The notes: generated from the letters alone by a model not told the origin. 64,000 bases of DNA from Heliomicrobium gestii (GCF_009877435.1 NZ_WXEX01000006.1:62001-126000), one strand, 5' to 3'. Shown: positions 9,643-17,505, counted from the stretch's first letter. Numbers and translations: made by a program.

Positions 9643-10022
9643 TGGGTTGGGCCTAGGCCCAGCAGTTTTGCCTGCCCATCAAACCATTCCAACAAGCCTT
9701 GCAGATGGGTGACCAACTCATACTCTGTCAAATCGCCAATGGTGACAAAATCCTGCACCGACCAAGCTTCTTCCAGTTCCGCCAGTGTCCTGCGGATCGA
9801 TTCAAACACATCGGTCGGCAACACTTGTCCCTTTGATAATTGAGGAAGTCCGTTGATCACCGCCGCAATCCACTCCAACCCGTCAAAGGCCTTGGTGAAC
9901 TGCTCAATCCCTTTGGTCTCGCTCCCCTGGCGAAAGAAGGCGGCGGACGCTTGGAGACCGTCAATCAGTCGAGGCAGGTATTCGACGCCGGATTCAATAA
10001 TTTCTTGATACATGTTGCTCAA
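9639..10022 (-). CDS. Uncharacterised small helical protein in the flagellar glycosylation operon
   Basis: 127 aa, not recognised. It is acidic and mostly helical (MYQEIIESGVEYLPRLIDGL, SIRRTLAELEEAW), with no signal peptide or membrane segment, so it is probably cytoplasmic. It overlaps the short maf gene by 4 bp (ATGA), which argues for co-translation with it. The start is ambiguous: a TTG at 10022 sits very close to GGAGG, while the ATG four codons later has a 12-nt spacing. It could be a small adaptor or chaperone for flagellin or Maf. No function is claimed. Confidence 0.65.
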   Translation of the reverse strand: MSNMYQEIIESGVEYLPRLIDGLQASAAFFRQGSETKGIEQFTKAFDGLEWIAAVINGLPQLSKGQVLPTDVFESIRRTLAELEEAWSVQDFVTIGDLTEYELVTHLQGLLEWFDGQAKLLGLGPTQ

Positions 10023-10039
10023 TGTCCTCCATGCCCCCT

Positions 10040-10477
10040 TTAGCCTTGGCGATCATACAATTTTGCGCTGATGTCCGGGAGCAATCCGTAATTGCCCGCG
10101 GCAGGCGAGAGAAAAAGGGAGCGATATTCTTTCGTCCACTGTCCTTTGAGGCGAATCAGGCGCTCGGTGATGGCGCCATCGACGGCGCAGATGCGCTGCA
10201 TCCGTTGAGCAAAGCTTTCCCGCCATTCATCCTTTTGGCGCCCCAGAGCAGGTGACGAAGGGGATGGGGTGATTGGAGTCGCCGTTCTCTTCCACAGGTC
10301 GACAAGACCGCTCATCTGGTCTAAAACCTGTGCCCGATCATCCAACCGGGCCATCAACCAATCCATGTCTTCAAACTGACTGTCGGCGATACGCGTCGCA
10401 ATCTCTTCTGTGATGATTTCCGCCTGTTTCGTCAGCCGGTCGATTTCGTTACAGACTGCCGCTATGGCTGCGCTCAT
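10040..10477 (-). CDS. Probable FliT-position flagellar chaperone-like protein
   Basis: 145 aa, poorly conserved. The N-terminal two thirds is helical and charged (VCNEIDRLTKQAEIITEEI, MARLDDRAQVLDQMSGLVDL), the style of small type III export chaperones. A Pro/Ser-rich linker (TPITPSPSSPA) precedes a second helical part. Its start overlaps the fliS stop (10474-10477), the place where fliT normally follows fliS. FliT is the chaperone of the filament cap FliD. The assignment rests on size, helicity and position, not on a recognised motif. Confidence 0.6.
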   Translation of the reverse strand: MSAAIAAVCNEIDRLTKQAEIITEEIATRIADSQFEDMDWLMARLDDRAQVLDQMSGLVDLWKRTATPITPSPSSPALGRQKDEWRESFAQRMQRICAVDGAITERLIRLKGQWTKEYRSLFLSPAAGNYGLLPDISAKLYDRQG

Positions 10478-10890
10478 GCCCCACCACCAGAGGATGACTG
10501 GGTCTTGGCGATGCGCGCCGCCTCCTCCCAGGTATCTCTCAGTTCGGAAAGCAGCTTGATGATATCCATAATCATTTTCGTGTCTTTTTTGACATTGGCC
10601 TGAACCAGATGCTGAAAAAAGAAATCATAGAGGCTCCGCAGGTTTTGGGAAATCGGATAGTCCATGTTCAGGGTAACCGTCAGTTCGACGATGATATTCT
10701 GAGCCTTAACGATATTCTGATGCGCTTCATTCGGCTTTTTCTCGTCAATGTACTTGATCGCCTGATGAAGAAAGCGAATGGCCCCGTCGTATAACATAAG
10801 CAAAAGCTTTTCCGGGGCCGCCGTCTGCACAGCCGTGTTCCGGTACTGGTTCAGGGCTGCATTCTGCTGGTGCGGAGTGCCAGTAAACAT
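10474..10890 (-). CDS. fliS: Flagellin export chaperone FliS
   Basis: 138 aa from the ATG at 10890, preceded by AGGAG at a good distance; a GTG four codons upstream would place the ribosome site too close. NQYRNTAVQTAAPEKLLLML is the typical FliS N-terminal helix that wraps the flagellin C-terminus, and YDGAIRFLHQAIKYIDEKK and YDFFFQHLVQANVKKD complete the four-helix bundle. FliS keeps flagellin unfolded in the cytoplasm and hands it to FlhA; in Bacillus it also promotes FliW-flagellin interaction. It follows fliD by 29 bp in the usual fliD-fliS-fliT order. Confidence 0.95.
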   Translation of the reverse strand: MFTGTPHQQNAALNQYRNTAVQTAAPEKLLLMLYDGAIRFLHQAIKYIDEKKPNEAHQNIVKAQNIIVELTVTLNMDYPISQNLRSLYDFFFQHLVQANVKKDTKMIMDIIKLLSELRDTWEEAARIAKTQSSSGGGA

Positions 10891-10919
10891 CTCTCTATCC
10901 ACTCCTATGGGTTTTTCAA

Positions 10920-13028
10920 CTACAGGGAGGCGAGGGCCGATGTCTGGGATTTTATCTTGGACAAGGCCGTTTCCATCGCGGTAAACCGCTGTTCGTAGGA
11001 TTTGCGCTTCTGTTCCAGACGCCGTTGAAGATTATCCATATCCGTGTTGACGACCTTCAACTCTTTCTCGATACTGCCGCTGCTGCCGGTGATCGCATCG
11101 AGCGAACCGCCGGTCTTGGTGGTATCTGTCGTATAGAACCGTATCCGGGTGGCTAAACCGGCCGTATACTCCGTCTTCGGGTTGTAGGTGAAGTACAGAT
11201 TGGAGAAGGTCAGCGCCCCCGGATCAGAACCGAATTTGACGATGCCGTTGTTCCAATCGACGGTGTACTGGTGGTCTCCCGGCGTTCCGTCGATAAAAGA
11301 GAACTGTTCCGATCCGGAAACGAGCTGGGTCGGGAGCGAGCCATAGGTGATACCTGTCTTCGGCAATTTATACTCCGTCGTGCCGGGCGTCGTTGTCAGC
11401 GTATAATCGGCGACCTGGACTTGTTTTTGCTGAAAGAGGGACATGACGCCGTTAAAATTGGATCGCAATGCCGCCTTCAACTTATCGTCGTCAATCGTCA
11501 GTTGCCCGCTTTTGCCCCCATCTTCGCTGTACTTCTTGCCGGTGATGCCGATGTCTGAGAGGCTGTTCATCTCGTCGGGCAATCCGATGACACTGCCGGA
11601 AGCCATCCGGCGAAGCTGGTCGTAGGCGTCGCGAACAATGCTCTGTGATTTGAGCAGGCCCGTCTTCAATTCATCGTCGGTCGGGTTCGTGTTCGCATCT
11701 TGACCGGAAGCGTGGTACAGGTAGGACTTTTCGCCGAGCTTGTTATACAGATAGTCGACGGTTTCGTTGTATTTGTCCACAAAGTCATGAATATTCTGGG
11801 TAACCTTGTCGAGGTCAGGATTTACGGTGATGGTCGTCGTCGCCCCTTGTTTCAGCAGGGAGATGTCCATCCCGTTGAAAGATACGGTGTTGTTGGAACT
11901 CTTCATGTCAGCGCCGTTGATCTTGAAGGTGGCGTCTGTGCCGGCGACTTTTTTGGCGTTCGGCGCGTCCGTCGCCCAGTCGAAAGCGCCGTCGGCCATG
12001 TTCTTGCTCGCGTCGGCGCCGAGCATGGCGTGAAGAAAATTCCCGTGAGCGCCGGCGCCGCCGGGCTCATCGAGCACAATCTGTTGATTTGCGCCTGTCT
12101 GTTCGGAGGTAAAGCTGATCTGGCCCTTGTTCCGGTCATAAAAAGCCGTTACACCGGTGGCGCCGTTGTTGATCTTATTCAAGATCGACTGGACCGTGTC
12201 CGATGTGCTGTAACTGATGGTGTACCCGTTGATCTTAAAAAAACCGCCTGTAAAGATGGTTCCCGTTCCCGCGTAGTCAGGATCGGTGTTGATGCTGTCC
12301 AAGGTGCGCAGTTCCGGTGAATCCTGCCCTGTTCTCGCCGTGCCGCTGTTTAAACCGGTAGCCGCCAAAAAGCCGCTCGAATCGCTGCCCAGCGTGATCG
12401 TCTGCGACTTGCCGGCCGTCTTCTGAGTGAGAACGATCTGATTGCTCGAATTGATGCTGGCTGTCACGCCGGCATTGGAGTCGTTGATCTTGTTCAACAC
12501 CGAGTTGACCGTGTCGGCGCCCTTGACAACCGTGATCGACACTCCGTTGATGGTAAATTGACCGCTTTGCACATTGCTCAGGCTGTTGCTGGCGGCAAAG
12601 TCGGAGAATTTCACGCTTGAATCGGCGGCGGCGACAGCGGAACTGCCCGTCAGCGCCGCATTGGTGGCAGCGAGAACCCCCATCATGCTTTCTTTTCCGG
12701 AAATCCGGGCGTTTGTTGCCAGTGTCGTGACATCCAGGTTGTAGGTGCCGGCCACGGCGTTTGTACCGGTCTTGACGGTGGCCACACTCGTGTCGCTGGT
12801 AGTGCCTGTGGTGGCCGAAAAACCGGTGTTTCGATACAGGGTCTCCGCCTTATCGCGCAAGGAATTCATTTTGAGCTTAAACTCAAAAAAGGCATCTTTT
12901 CGAAATTGCAGTATCTTTTTCTGTCTCTCCATCTGGACAAGCGGTTGTGATTCGACGGCCATCAGCTTGTCAATGATACCTTTCGTATCGATACCTGAAA
13001 CCAGCCCGCTAATCTGAAGATTACTCAT
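10920..13028 (-). CDS. fliD: Flagellar filament cap protein FliD (HAP2)
   Basis: 702 aa from the ATG at 13028, which has GGGAGGG upstream; longer than Bacillus FliD (about 500 aa). The N-terminus MSNLQISGLVSGIDTKGIID is the conserved FliD_N start, and the C-terminus (YEQRFTAMETALSKIKSQTS) is the FliD_C coiled-coil end. The enlarged middle is Thr/Ser/Gly-rich, with repeated blocks of the type FTINGVSITV...VNSVLNKIND and FKINGYTISY...VQSILNKINN, Flagellin_IN-like repeats. FliD forms the cap under which flagellin folds. It sits between flaG and fliS in one operon. Confidence 0.95.
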   Translation of the reverse strand: MSNLQISGLVSGIDTKGIIDKLMAVESQPLVQMERQKKILQFRKDAFFEFKLKMNSLRDKAETLYRNTGFSATTGTTSDTSVATVKTGTNAVAGTYNLDVTTLATNARISGKESMMGVLAATNAALTGSSAVAAADSSVKFSDFAASNSLSNVQSGQFTINGVSITVVKGADTVNSVLNKINDSNAGVTASINSSNQIVLTQKTAGKSQTITLGSDSSGFLAATGLNSGTARTGQDSPELRTLDSINTDPDYAGTGTIFTGGFFKINGYTISYSTSDTVQSILNKINNGATGVTAFYDRNKGQISFTSEQTGANQQIVLDEPGGAGAHGNFLHAMLGADASKNMADGAFDWATDAPNAKKVAGTDATFKINGADMKSSNNTVSFNGMDISLLKQGATTTITVNPDLDKVTQNIHDFVDKYNETVDYLYNKLGEKSYLYHASGQDANTNPTDDELKTGLLKSQSIVRDAYDQLRRMASGSVIGLPDEMNSLSDIGITGKKYSEDGGKSGQLTIDDDKLKAALRSNFNGVMSLFQQKQVQVADYTLTTTPGTTEYKLPKTGITYGSLPTQLVSGSEQFSFIDGTPGDHQYTVDWNNGIVKFGSDPGALTFSNLYFTYNPKTEYTAGLATRIRFYTTDTTKTGGSLDAITGSSGSIEKELKVVNTDMDNLQRRLEQKRKSYEQRFTAMETALSKIKSQTSALASL

Positions 13029-13057
13029 GGTACACCCTCCCAATCCTACGCGGTAGC

Positions 13058-13474
13058 CTAAACCCGCTTATCCACAAAAAGCCCGACGACTTCTTGAATC
13101 GCTGCCGCTATATCGAGCAGTTTTTTCGGCGGAATCTCCTTAATTACTTTATCGTTGCGATTGTCGATGATCTGAACCATGATATTTCCGGTTTCCTTAT
13201 GAATTTCAAACTTCAGATGGGAATTAAAGGGCTCCATCATGTCATTGAGGTGATTTACCTTTTTCTCTAACTTCTGCTTCACCTCTTCTTGCAAGGCTGA
13301 GCTGGTCTTATCCGGTGTCGTCTTCTCTTGTCCGGGCTTCTTCTCCACCTCTGGTTGAACGGCCGTGTCATCCCCATTTCCTTTGGAAGGCTGAGGACTG
13401 CCGCTGTTCACGGGAACATTTGCTCCCACGGGAGAGATTGAAGAGAAAGCCATCCCATTCGTCCCGATTTCCAC
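13058..13474 (-). CDS. flaG: FlaG family flagellar protein
   Basis: About 138 aa from a GTG at 13474, chosen because AAAGGAAGTGGAG precedes it while longer versions have no ribosome site. The C-terminal half (VNHLNDMMEPFNSHLKFEIH, IDNRNDKVIKEIPPKKLLDI) is the conserved FlaG domain. The N-terminal half is a low-complexity Pro/Lys/Glu linker. FlaG proteins influence filament length; biochemical role poorly known. It lies upstream of fliD with 29 bp between them and probably starts the flaG-fliD-fliS operon. Confidence 0.9.
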   Translation of the reverse strand: MEIGTNGMAFSSISPVGANVPVNSGSPQPSKGNGDDTAVQPEVEKKPGQEKTTPDKTSSALQEEVKQKLEKKVNHLNDMMEPFNSHLKFEIHKETGNIMVQIIDNRNDKVIKEIPPKKLLDIAAAIQEVVGLFVDKRV

Positions 13475-13523
13475 AGTGCTCCACTTCCTTTCAAAAAAAA
13501 CAAATCCTATCACGTTTCATATA

Positions 13524-13551
13524 TCATCGGAGTCACCCGGATAAAACATTA
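13524..13551 (-). promoter_or_regulatory. Candidate sigma-28 promoter for flaG-fliD-fliS
   Basis: On the minus strand, TAAT (13551-13548), 16 nt, then TCCGATGA (13531-13524). Compared with the sigma-28 consensus TAAA-N15-GCCGATAA this matches 3 of 4 and 6 of 8 positions. It lies about 50 nt upstream of the flaG GTG. Plausible but weaker than the flagellin promoters. Confidence 0.4.
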
Positions 13552-13557
13552 TGATCA

Positions 13558-13592
13558 AAAAAGGCCAGCCGATTTGACCGGCCGGCCTTTTT
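13558..13592 (-). terminator. Rho-independent terminator after flagellin 1
   Basis: GC-rich hairpin (AAGGCCAGCC paired with GGCCGGCCTT, one mismatch) flanked by A and T runs on both sides, 18 bp after the flagellin stop. The flanking A/T tracts would let it work in either direction. Confidence 0.85.
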
Positions 13593-13609
13593 TTTTGATT
13601 ACGTTTTGC

Positions 13610-14425
13610 TTACCGCAGGAGCGACAGCACGCCTTGGGGTTTTTGGTTCGCTTGCGCCAGCATGGAGGTGCCGGCTTGGCTGAGAATCTGGCTGCGGGTG
13701 AAGCTGGACATTTCCGAAGCCATGTCAACGTCACGAACGCGGGATTCGGCGGCTTGCAGGTTTTCCGAAGCCACGTTCAGGTTGGCGATGGTGTGCTCGA
13801 GGCGGTTCTGCCAGGCGCCCAGTTTGGACCGCATCGTCGAAACCGTCGCGATGGCCGTATTGACAGAAGTGATGGCCGCTTGAGCCTTGGTCGTGTTGCT
13901 GACACTCAGGGTGCCGCTGACACCGAGGGCGCTGGCCGTCACGTTGGTGATGGTGATTTTGATGGTTTGACCGCTGTTGGCGCCGATCAGGAAGGTCTTG
14001 GCAGAGAAGCCGCCGCTCAGCAGCTTCTGGGTGTTGAACTCGGTCGTCTTGGCGATCCGGTTCAGTTCGCTCTGCAGTTCGTTGATTTCCGTCTTGATGG
14101 CGTTGCGGTCAGCAGTGACGTTGGTGTCGTTGGAGGCTTGGACAGAAAGTTCACGCATCCGTTGCAGGATGGAGTGCGTTTCGTTCAAGGCGCCTTCAGC
14201 CGTTTGAATGAGCGAGATGGCGTCTTGGGCGTTCCGAACAGCTTGGTTCAAGCCGTTGATCTGACCACGCATCTTTTCCGAAATAGCCAGACCGGCGGCG
14301 TCATCGCCAGCGCGGTTGATGCGAAGGCCCGAAGACAGCCGTTCCAGGGATTTGTTCATCGAAAAATCAGTGACGCCCAGTTGGCGTTGCGCGTTCAGCG
14401 AACTGATGTTATGGTTGATAATCAT
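13610..14425 (-). CDS. Flagellin 1 (short, core type A)
   Basis: 271 aa. Starts with MIINHNISSLNAQRQLG and ends with ILSQAGTSMLAQANQKPQG-VLSLLR, the D0/D1 helices of flagellin. About 130 N-terminal and 75 C-terminal conserved residues flank a linker of only about 60, so the outer D2/D3 domains are absent, as in Bacillus Hag. The linker reads NVTASALGVSGTLSVSNTTK (type A) and differs from flagellin 2 at only a few positions. AGGAGG precedes the ATG, with a GGA-loop hairpin upstream. There is no terminator between this gene and flagellin 2 (93 bp), so it is probably transcribed together with it. Confidence 0.96.
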   Translation of the reverse strand: MIINHNISSLNAQRQLGVTDFSMNKSLERLSSGLRINRAGDDAAGLAISEKMRGQINGLNQAVRNAQDAISLIQTAEGALNETHSILQRMRELSVQASNDTNVTADRNAIKTEINELQSELNRIAKTTEFNTQKLLSGGFSAKTFLIGANSGQTIKITITNVTASALGVSGTLSVSNTTKAQAAITSVNTAIATVSTMRSKLGAWQNRLEHTIANLNVASENLQAAESRVRDVDMASEMSSFTRSQILSQAGTSMLAQANQKPQGVLSLLR

Positions 14426-14455
14426 GATTTTTTCCTCCTTGATTATTTTGTGTCA

Positions 14456-14467
14456 GCCTTCCTTGGC
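14456..14467 (-). promoter_or_regulatory. GGA-loop hairpin (candidate CsrA site) in flagellin 1 leader
   Basis: Minus-strand GCC-AAGGAA-GGC, 3 bp extendable to 5 with one G-U pair, with GGA exposed in the hexaloop. It lies about 30 nt before the ATG and upstream of an AGGAGG Shine-Dalgarno, which offers a second GGA. Confidence 0.6.
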
Positions 14468-14518
14468 CGGCCCGGTGATCTATGATATCACCGATCGATT
14501 AGGAACGGATTCTAATGA

Positions 14519-15334
14519 TTACCGCAACAGGGAGAGAACGCCTTGGGGCTTCTGGTTGGCTTGCGCCAGCATCGAAGTGCCAGCCTGGCTGAGAATTTGG
14601 CTACGGGTGAAGCTGGACATTTCGGCAGCCATGTCAACGTCACGGACGCGGGATTCGGCCGCTTGCAGGTTCTCCGAAGCCACGTTCAAGTTGGCGATGG
14701 TGTGCTCGAGGCGGTTCTGCCAGGCGCCCAGTTTGGACCGCATCGTCGAAACCGTCGCGATGGCCGTATTGACGGAGGTGATGGCCGCTTGAGCCTTGGT
14801 TGTGTTGCTGACGCTCAGGGTGCCGCTGACACCGAGGGCGTTGGCCGTCACGTTGGTGATGGTGATTTGGATGGTCTGTCCGCTGTTGGCGCCGATCAGG
14901 AAGGTCTTGCTCGAAAAACCGCCGCTGAGCAGTTTCTGTGTGTTGAACTCGGTCGTCTTGGCGATCCGGTTCAGTTCGCTCTGCAGTTCGTTGATTTCCG
15001 TCTTGATGGCGTTGCGGTCGGCGGTGACGTTGGTGTCGTTGGAGGCTTGAACGGACAGCTCACGCATCCGTTGCAGGATGGAGTGCGTTTCGTTCAGGGC
15101 GCCTTCCGCCGTTTGAATCAGCGAGATGGCGTCTTGCGCGTTCCGAACAGCCTGATTCAAGCCGTTGATCTGACCGCGCATCTTTTCCGAGATGGCCAGG
15201 CCGGCAGCGTCATCGCCAGCACGGTTGATGCGGAGGCCCGAAGACAGCCGCTCCAGGGACTTGTTCATGGAAAAATCGGTGACACCCAGTTGCCGTTGCG
15301 CGTTCAAAGAGCTGATGTTGTGGTTGATGATCAT
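14519..15334 (-). CDS. Flagellin 2 (short, core type A)
   Basis: 271 aa, nearly identical to flagellin 1; differences include GGFSSKTF for GGFSAKTF, QTIQI for QTIKI, TANALG for TASALG and DMAAEM for DMASEM. D0/D1 helices are complete and there is no D2/D3 insertion. SD AGGAGG stands 8-9 nt before the ATG. It has its own sigma-28-like promoter about 75 nt upstream (15405-15432) and a GGA-loop hairpin in the leader. The near identity of copies 1 and 2 points to recent duplication or gene conversion. Confidence 0.96.
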   Translation of the reverse strand: MIINHNISSLNAQRQLGVTDFSMNKSLERLSSGLRINRAGDDAAGLAISEKMRGQINGLNQAVRNAQDAISLIQTAEGALNETHSILQRMRELSVQASNDTNVTADRNAIKTEINELQSELNRIAKTTEFNTQKLLSGGFSSKTFLIGANSGQTIQITITNVTANALGVSGTLSVSNTTKAQAAITSVNTAIATVSTMRSKLGAWQNRLEHTIANLNVASENLQAAESRVRDVDMAAEMSSFTRSQILSQAGTSMLAQANQKPQGVLSLLR

Positions 15335-15362
15335 TCTTTTTCTCCTCCTTGATTTTTTTCCC

Positions 15363-15376
15363 GGCCGTCCTTGGCC
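15363..15376 (-). promoter_or_regulatory. GGA-loop hairpin (candidate CsrA site) in flagellin 2 leader
   Basis: Minus-strand GGCC-AAGGAC-GGCC: a perfect 4-bp stem and hexaloop carrying GGA, 28 nt before the ATG and upstream of AGGAGG. Same loop and position as in the other three flagellin leaders. Confidence 0.65.
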
Positions 15377-15404
15377 TGGTATGTGATAAAGGTCTACATT
15401 CTTA

Positions 15405-15432
15405 TTATCGCTGCTCTGGAAGTAGAGTTTAA
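15405..15432 (-). promoter_or_regulatory. Sigma-28-type promoter for flagellin 2
   Basis: TAAA at 15432-15429, 16 nt, then AGCGATAA at 15412-15405 (minus strand), against TAAA-N15-GCCGATAA. Four of four and six of eight positions match. Confidence 0.7.
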
Positions 15433-15541
15433 TATTGAAACAAGGTGATTTTAGGCGTTTTAGGATGATTATGCGAGATTTTATTCGATTATATGCTGAT
15501 ATCTTATTCTAGATAGTTATTTCATTGACTATCGATTGCTG

Positions 15542-15573
15542 AAAAGCCTGCCGGACTGATCCGGCAGGCTTTT
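15542..15573 (-). terminator. Terminator after flagellin 3
   Basis: Perfect 14-bp stem AAAAGCCTGCCGGA / TCCGGCAGGCTTTT around a 4-nt loop, about 17 nt after the flagellin 3 stop. Confidence 0.9.
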
Positions 15574-15589
15574 CGCATCATCTTCAAGA

Positions 15590-16402
15590 TTAGCGCAGGA
15601 GCGAGAGAACGCCTTGCGGTTTTTGGTTGGCTTGCGCCAGCATGGACGTGCCGGCCTGGCTGAGGATCTGCGTTCTAGTGAAGTTCGACATTTCCGAAGC
15701 CATATCGACGTCCCGAACCCGAGATTCGGCAGCTTGCAAGTTTTCCGCAGCCACATTCAGGTTGGCAATCGTGTGCTCCAGGCGATTCTGCCAGGCGCCC
15801 AGTTTTGACCGCATCGTGGAAACGGTGGCGATGGCATTGTTCACCGAGGTGATGGCGTTTTGTGCGTGCGAGGAGTCGCTGACGCAAATGCTGTTCACGC
15901 TCAGCTTGGTCGCCGTCACACCGGTGATGCTGATGGTGATCGTTTGACCGCTGTTGGCGCCGATCAAGAAGGTCTTGCTCGAGAACCCGCCGCTCAGCAG
16001 TTTTTGGGTGTTGAATTCGGTCGTATTGGCAATCCGGTTCAGTTCGCTCTGGAGTTCGTTGATTTCTGTCTTGATGGCGTTGCGATCAGCCGTCACGTTG
16101 GTGTCGTTCGACGCCTGGACAGACAGTTCACGCATCCGCTGAAGAATGGAGTGCGTTTCGTTCAGCGCGCCTTCTGCCGTTTGGATCAGGGAGATGGCGT
16201 CTTGGGAGTTCCGAACAGCCTGGTTCAAGCCGTTGATCTGGCCGCGCATTTTTTCTGAAATGGCCAGGCCGGCAGCATCGTCACCAGCGCGGTTGATGCG
16301 CAGACCTGAGGAAAGCCGTTCAAGAGATTTGTTCATGGAAAAATCGGTGACACCCAGCTGACGTTGCGCATTCAGCGAACTGATGTTGTGGTTGATGATC
16401 AT
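15590..16402 (-). CDS. Flagellin 3 (short, core type B with cysteine)
   Basis: 270 aa. The ends match flagellins 1 and 2, but the linker is different (ITGVTATKLSVNSICVSDSS, type B) and contains a single cysteine at residue 173. Cysteine is rare in flagellins because it can cross-link during export. D2/D3 are absent. It has its own sigma-28-like promoter (16469-16495), its own terminator and a GGA-loop hairpin before an AGGAGG ribosome site, so it is an independent transcription unit. Confidence 0.96.
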   Translation of the reverse strand: MIINHNISSLNAQRQLGVTDFSMNKSLERLSSGLRINRAGDDAAGLAISEKMRGQINGLNQAVRNSQDAISLIQTAEGALNETHSILQRMRELSVQASNDTNVTADRNAIKTEINELQSELNRIANTTEFNTQKLLSGGFSSKTFLIGANSGQTITISITGVTATKLSVNSICVSDSSHAQNAITSVNNAIATVSTMRSKLGAWQNRLEHTIANLNVAAENLQAAESRVRDVDMASEMSNFTRTQILSQAGTSMLAQANQKPQGVLSLLR

Positions 16403-16427
16403 GGTTTTTTCCTCCTTGATTCTCTGT

Positions 16428-16441
16428 GGCCATCCTTGGCC
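16428..16441 (-). promoter_or_regulatory. GGA-loop hairpin (candidate CsrA site) in flagellin 3 leader
   Basis: Minus-strand GGCC-AAGGAT-GGCC: perfect 4-bp stem, GGA in the hexaloop, about 25 nt before the ATG. Confidence 0.65.
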
Positions 16442-16468
16442 TGCTATGTATTGGAAGTTACAGTGTTA

Positions 16469-16495
16469 TTATCGTTCTTGTCGAAAAAAGGTTTA
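16469..16495 (-). promoter_or_regulatory. Sigma-28-type promoter for flagellin 3
   Basis: TAAA at 16495-16492, exactly 15 nt, then AACGATAA at 16476-16469 (minus strand). The best match to the TAAA-N15-GCCGATAA consensus in the window. Confidence 0.75.
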
Positions 16496-16602
16496 AACTT
16501 TGTAACGGCGTTTATGGGTGATCTGCCTTTGATTTTCGAAAATTAGTTTCATTACATGCGAATATCTCTATTTTTCTCGCTATTTCATTGTTCAATAATA
16601 GC

Positions 16603-16636
16603 AAGAAGCCTGCCAGGCTGCGCCGGCAGGCTTCTT
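16603..16636 (-). terminator. Terminator after flagellin 4
   Basis: Perfect 12-bp stem AAGAAGCCTGCC / GGCAGGCTTCTT with a 10-nt loop, 20 nt after the stop. The T run after it is short. Confidence 0.8.
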
Positions 16637-16655
16637 CGTGGAAGCGGTTTGGTGA

Positions 16656-17468
16656 TTAACGGAGCAACGACAGCACGCCCTGTGGTTTCTGGTTGGCTTG
16701 CGCCAGCATGGACGTGCCGGCCTGGCTGAGGATCTGACTGCGCGTAAAACCAGACATTTCATTGGCCATGTCGACATCGCGGACACGGGATTCGGCAGCT
16801 TGCAGGTTTTCGGAAGCCACGTTCAAGTTGGCGATGGTGTGTTCGAGGCGATTCTGCCAGGCGCCCAGTTTCGACCGCATCGTGGAAACGGTGGCGATGG
16901 CATTGTTCACCGAGGTGATGGCGCTCTGCGCGTGCGAGGAGTCACTGACACAGATGCTGTTCACGCTCAGCTTGGTCGACGTCACACCGGTGATGCTGAT
17001 GGTGATCGTTTGACCGCTATTGGCGCCGATGAGGAAGGTCTTGTTTGTGAAACCGCCGCTCAACAGCTTTTGGGTGTTGAACTCTGTCGTTTGAGCAATC
17101 CGGTTTAGTTCACTCTGTAATTCATTGATCTCTGTTTTGATGGCCTGCCGGTCCGCAGTGACGTTCGTATCGTTCGAAGCCTGGACGGAAAGCTCCCGCA
17201 TCCGTTGCAGGATGCTATGGGTCTCATTCAGCGCGCCTTCCGCCGTTTGCATCAGGGAGATGGCGTCTTGGGAGTTGCGCACCGCTTGGTTCAGGCCGTT
17301 GATCTGGCCGCGCATCTTTTCCGAGATGGCCAAACCGGCAGCGTCATCGCCAGCGCGGTTGATCCGGAGACCCGAGGAGAGGCGTTCCAGGGACTTGTTC
17401 ATAGAAAAGTCGGTGACACCCAGCTGACGTTGCGCGTTCAGCGAACTGATGTTGTGGTTGATGATCAT
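16656..17468 (-). CDS. Flagellin 4 (short, core type B with cysteine)
   Basis: 270 aa, closest to flagellin 3 and sharing the NSICVSDSSHAQ linker with Cys173. It differs in details such as ADRQAIK, NRIAQTTEF, GGFTNKTF and MANEMSGF. D0/D1 regions are complete. Its SD is CGGAGG. The leader has the GGA-loop hairpin and a good sigma-28 -10 element (17534-17541), but the -35 slot is only TTTT. It is first in the flagellin row, directly downstream of csrA. Confidence 0.96.
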   Translation of the reverse strand: MIINHNISSLNAQRQLGVTDFSMNKSLERLSSGLRINRAGDDAAGLAISEKMRGQINGLNQAVRNSQDAISLMQTAEGALNETHSILQRMRELSVQASNDTNVTADRQAIKTEINELQSELNRIAQTTEFNTQKLLSGGFTNKTFLIGANSGQTITISITGVTSTKLSVNSICVSDSSHAQSAITSVNNAIATVSTMRSKLGAWQNRLEHTIANLNVASENLQAAESRVRDVDMANEMSGFTRSQILSQAGTSMLAQANQKPQGVLSLLR

Positions 17469-17493
17469 CTTGCATTCCTCCGTGAATTTTATT

Positions 17494-17505
17494 GCCTTCC
17501 TTGGC
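17494..17505 (-). promoter_or_regulatory. GGA-loop hairpin (candidate CsrA site) in flagellin 4 leader
   Basis: Minus-strand GCC-AAGGAA-GGC, 3-bp stem with GGA in the hexaloop, about 26 nt before the ATG and upstream of a CGGAGG Shine-Dalgarno. Confidence 0.6.

Noticed and set aside
13610-17468. Four near-identical blocks read as a tandem DNA repeat or assembly duplication
   Set aside because: The copies have different linkers, leaders and terminators, so they are true paralogous flagellin genes.
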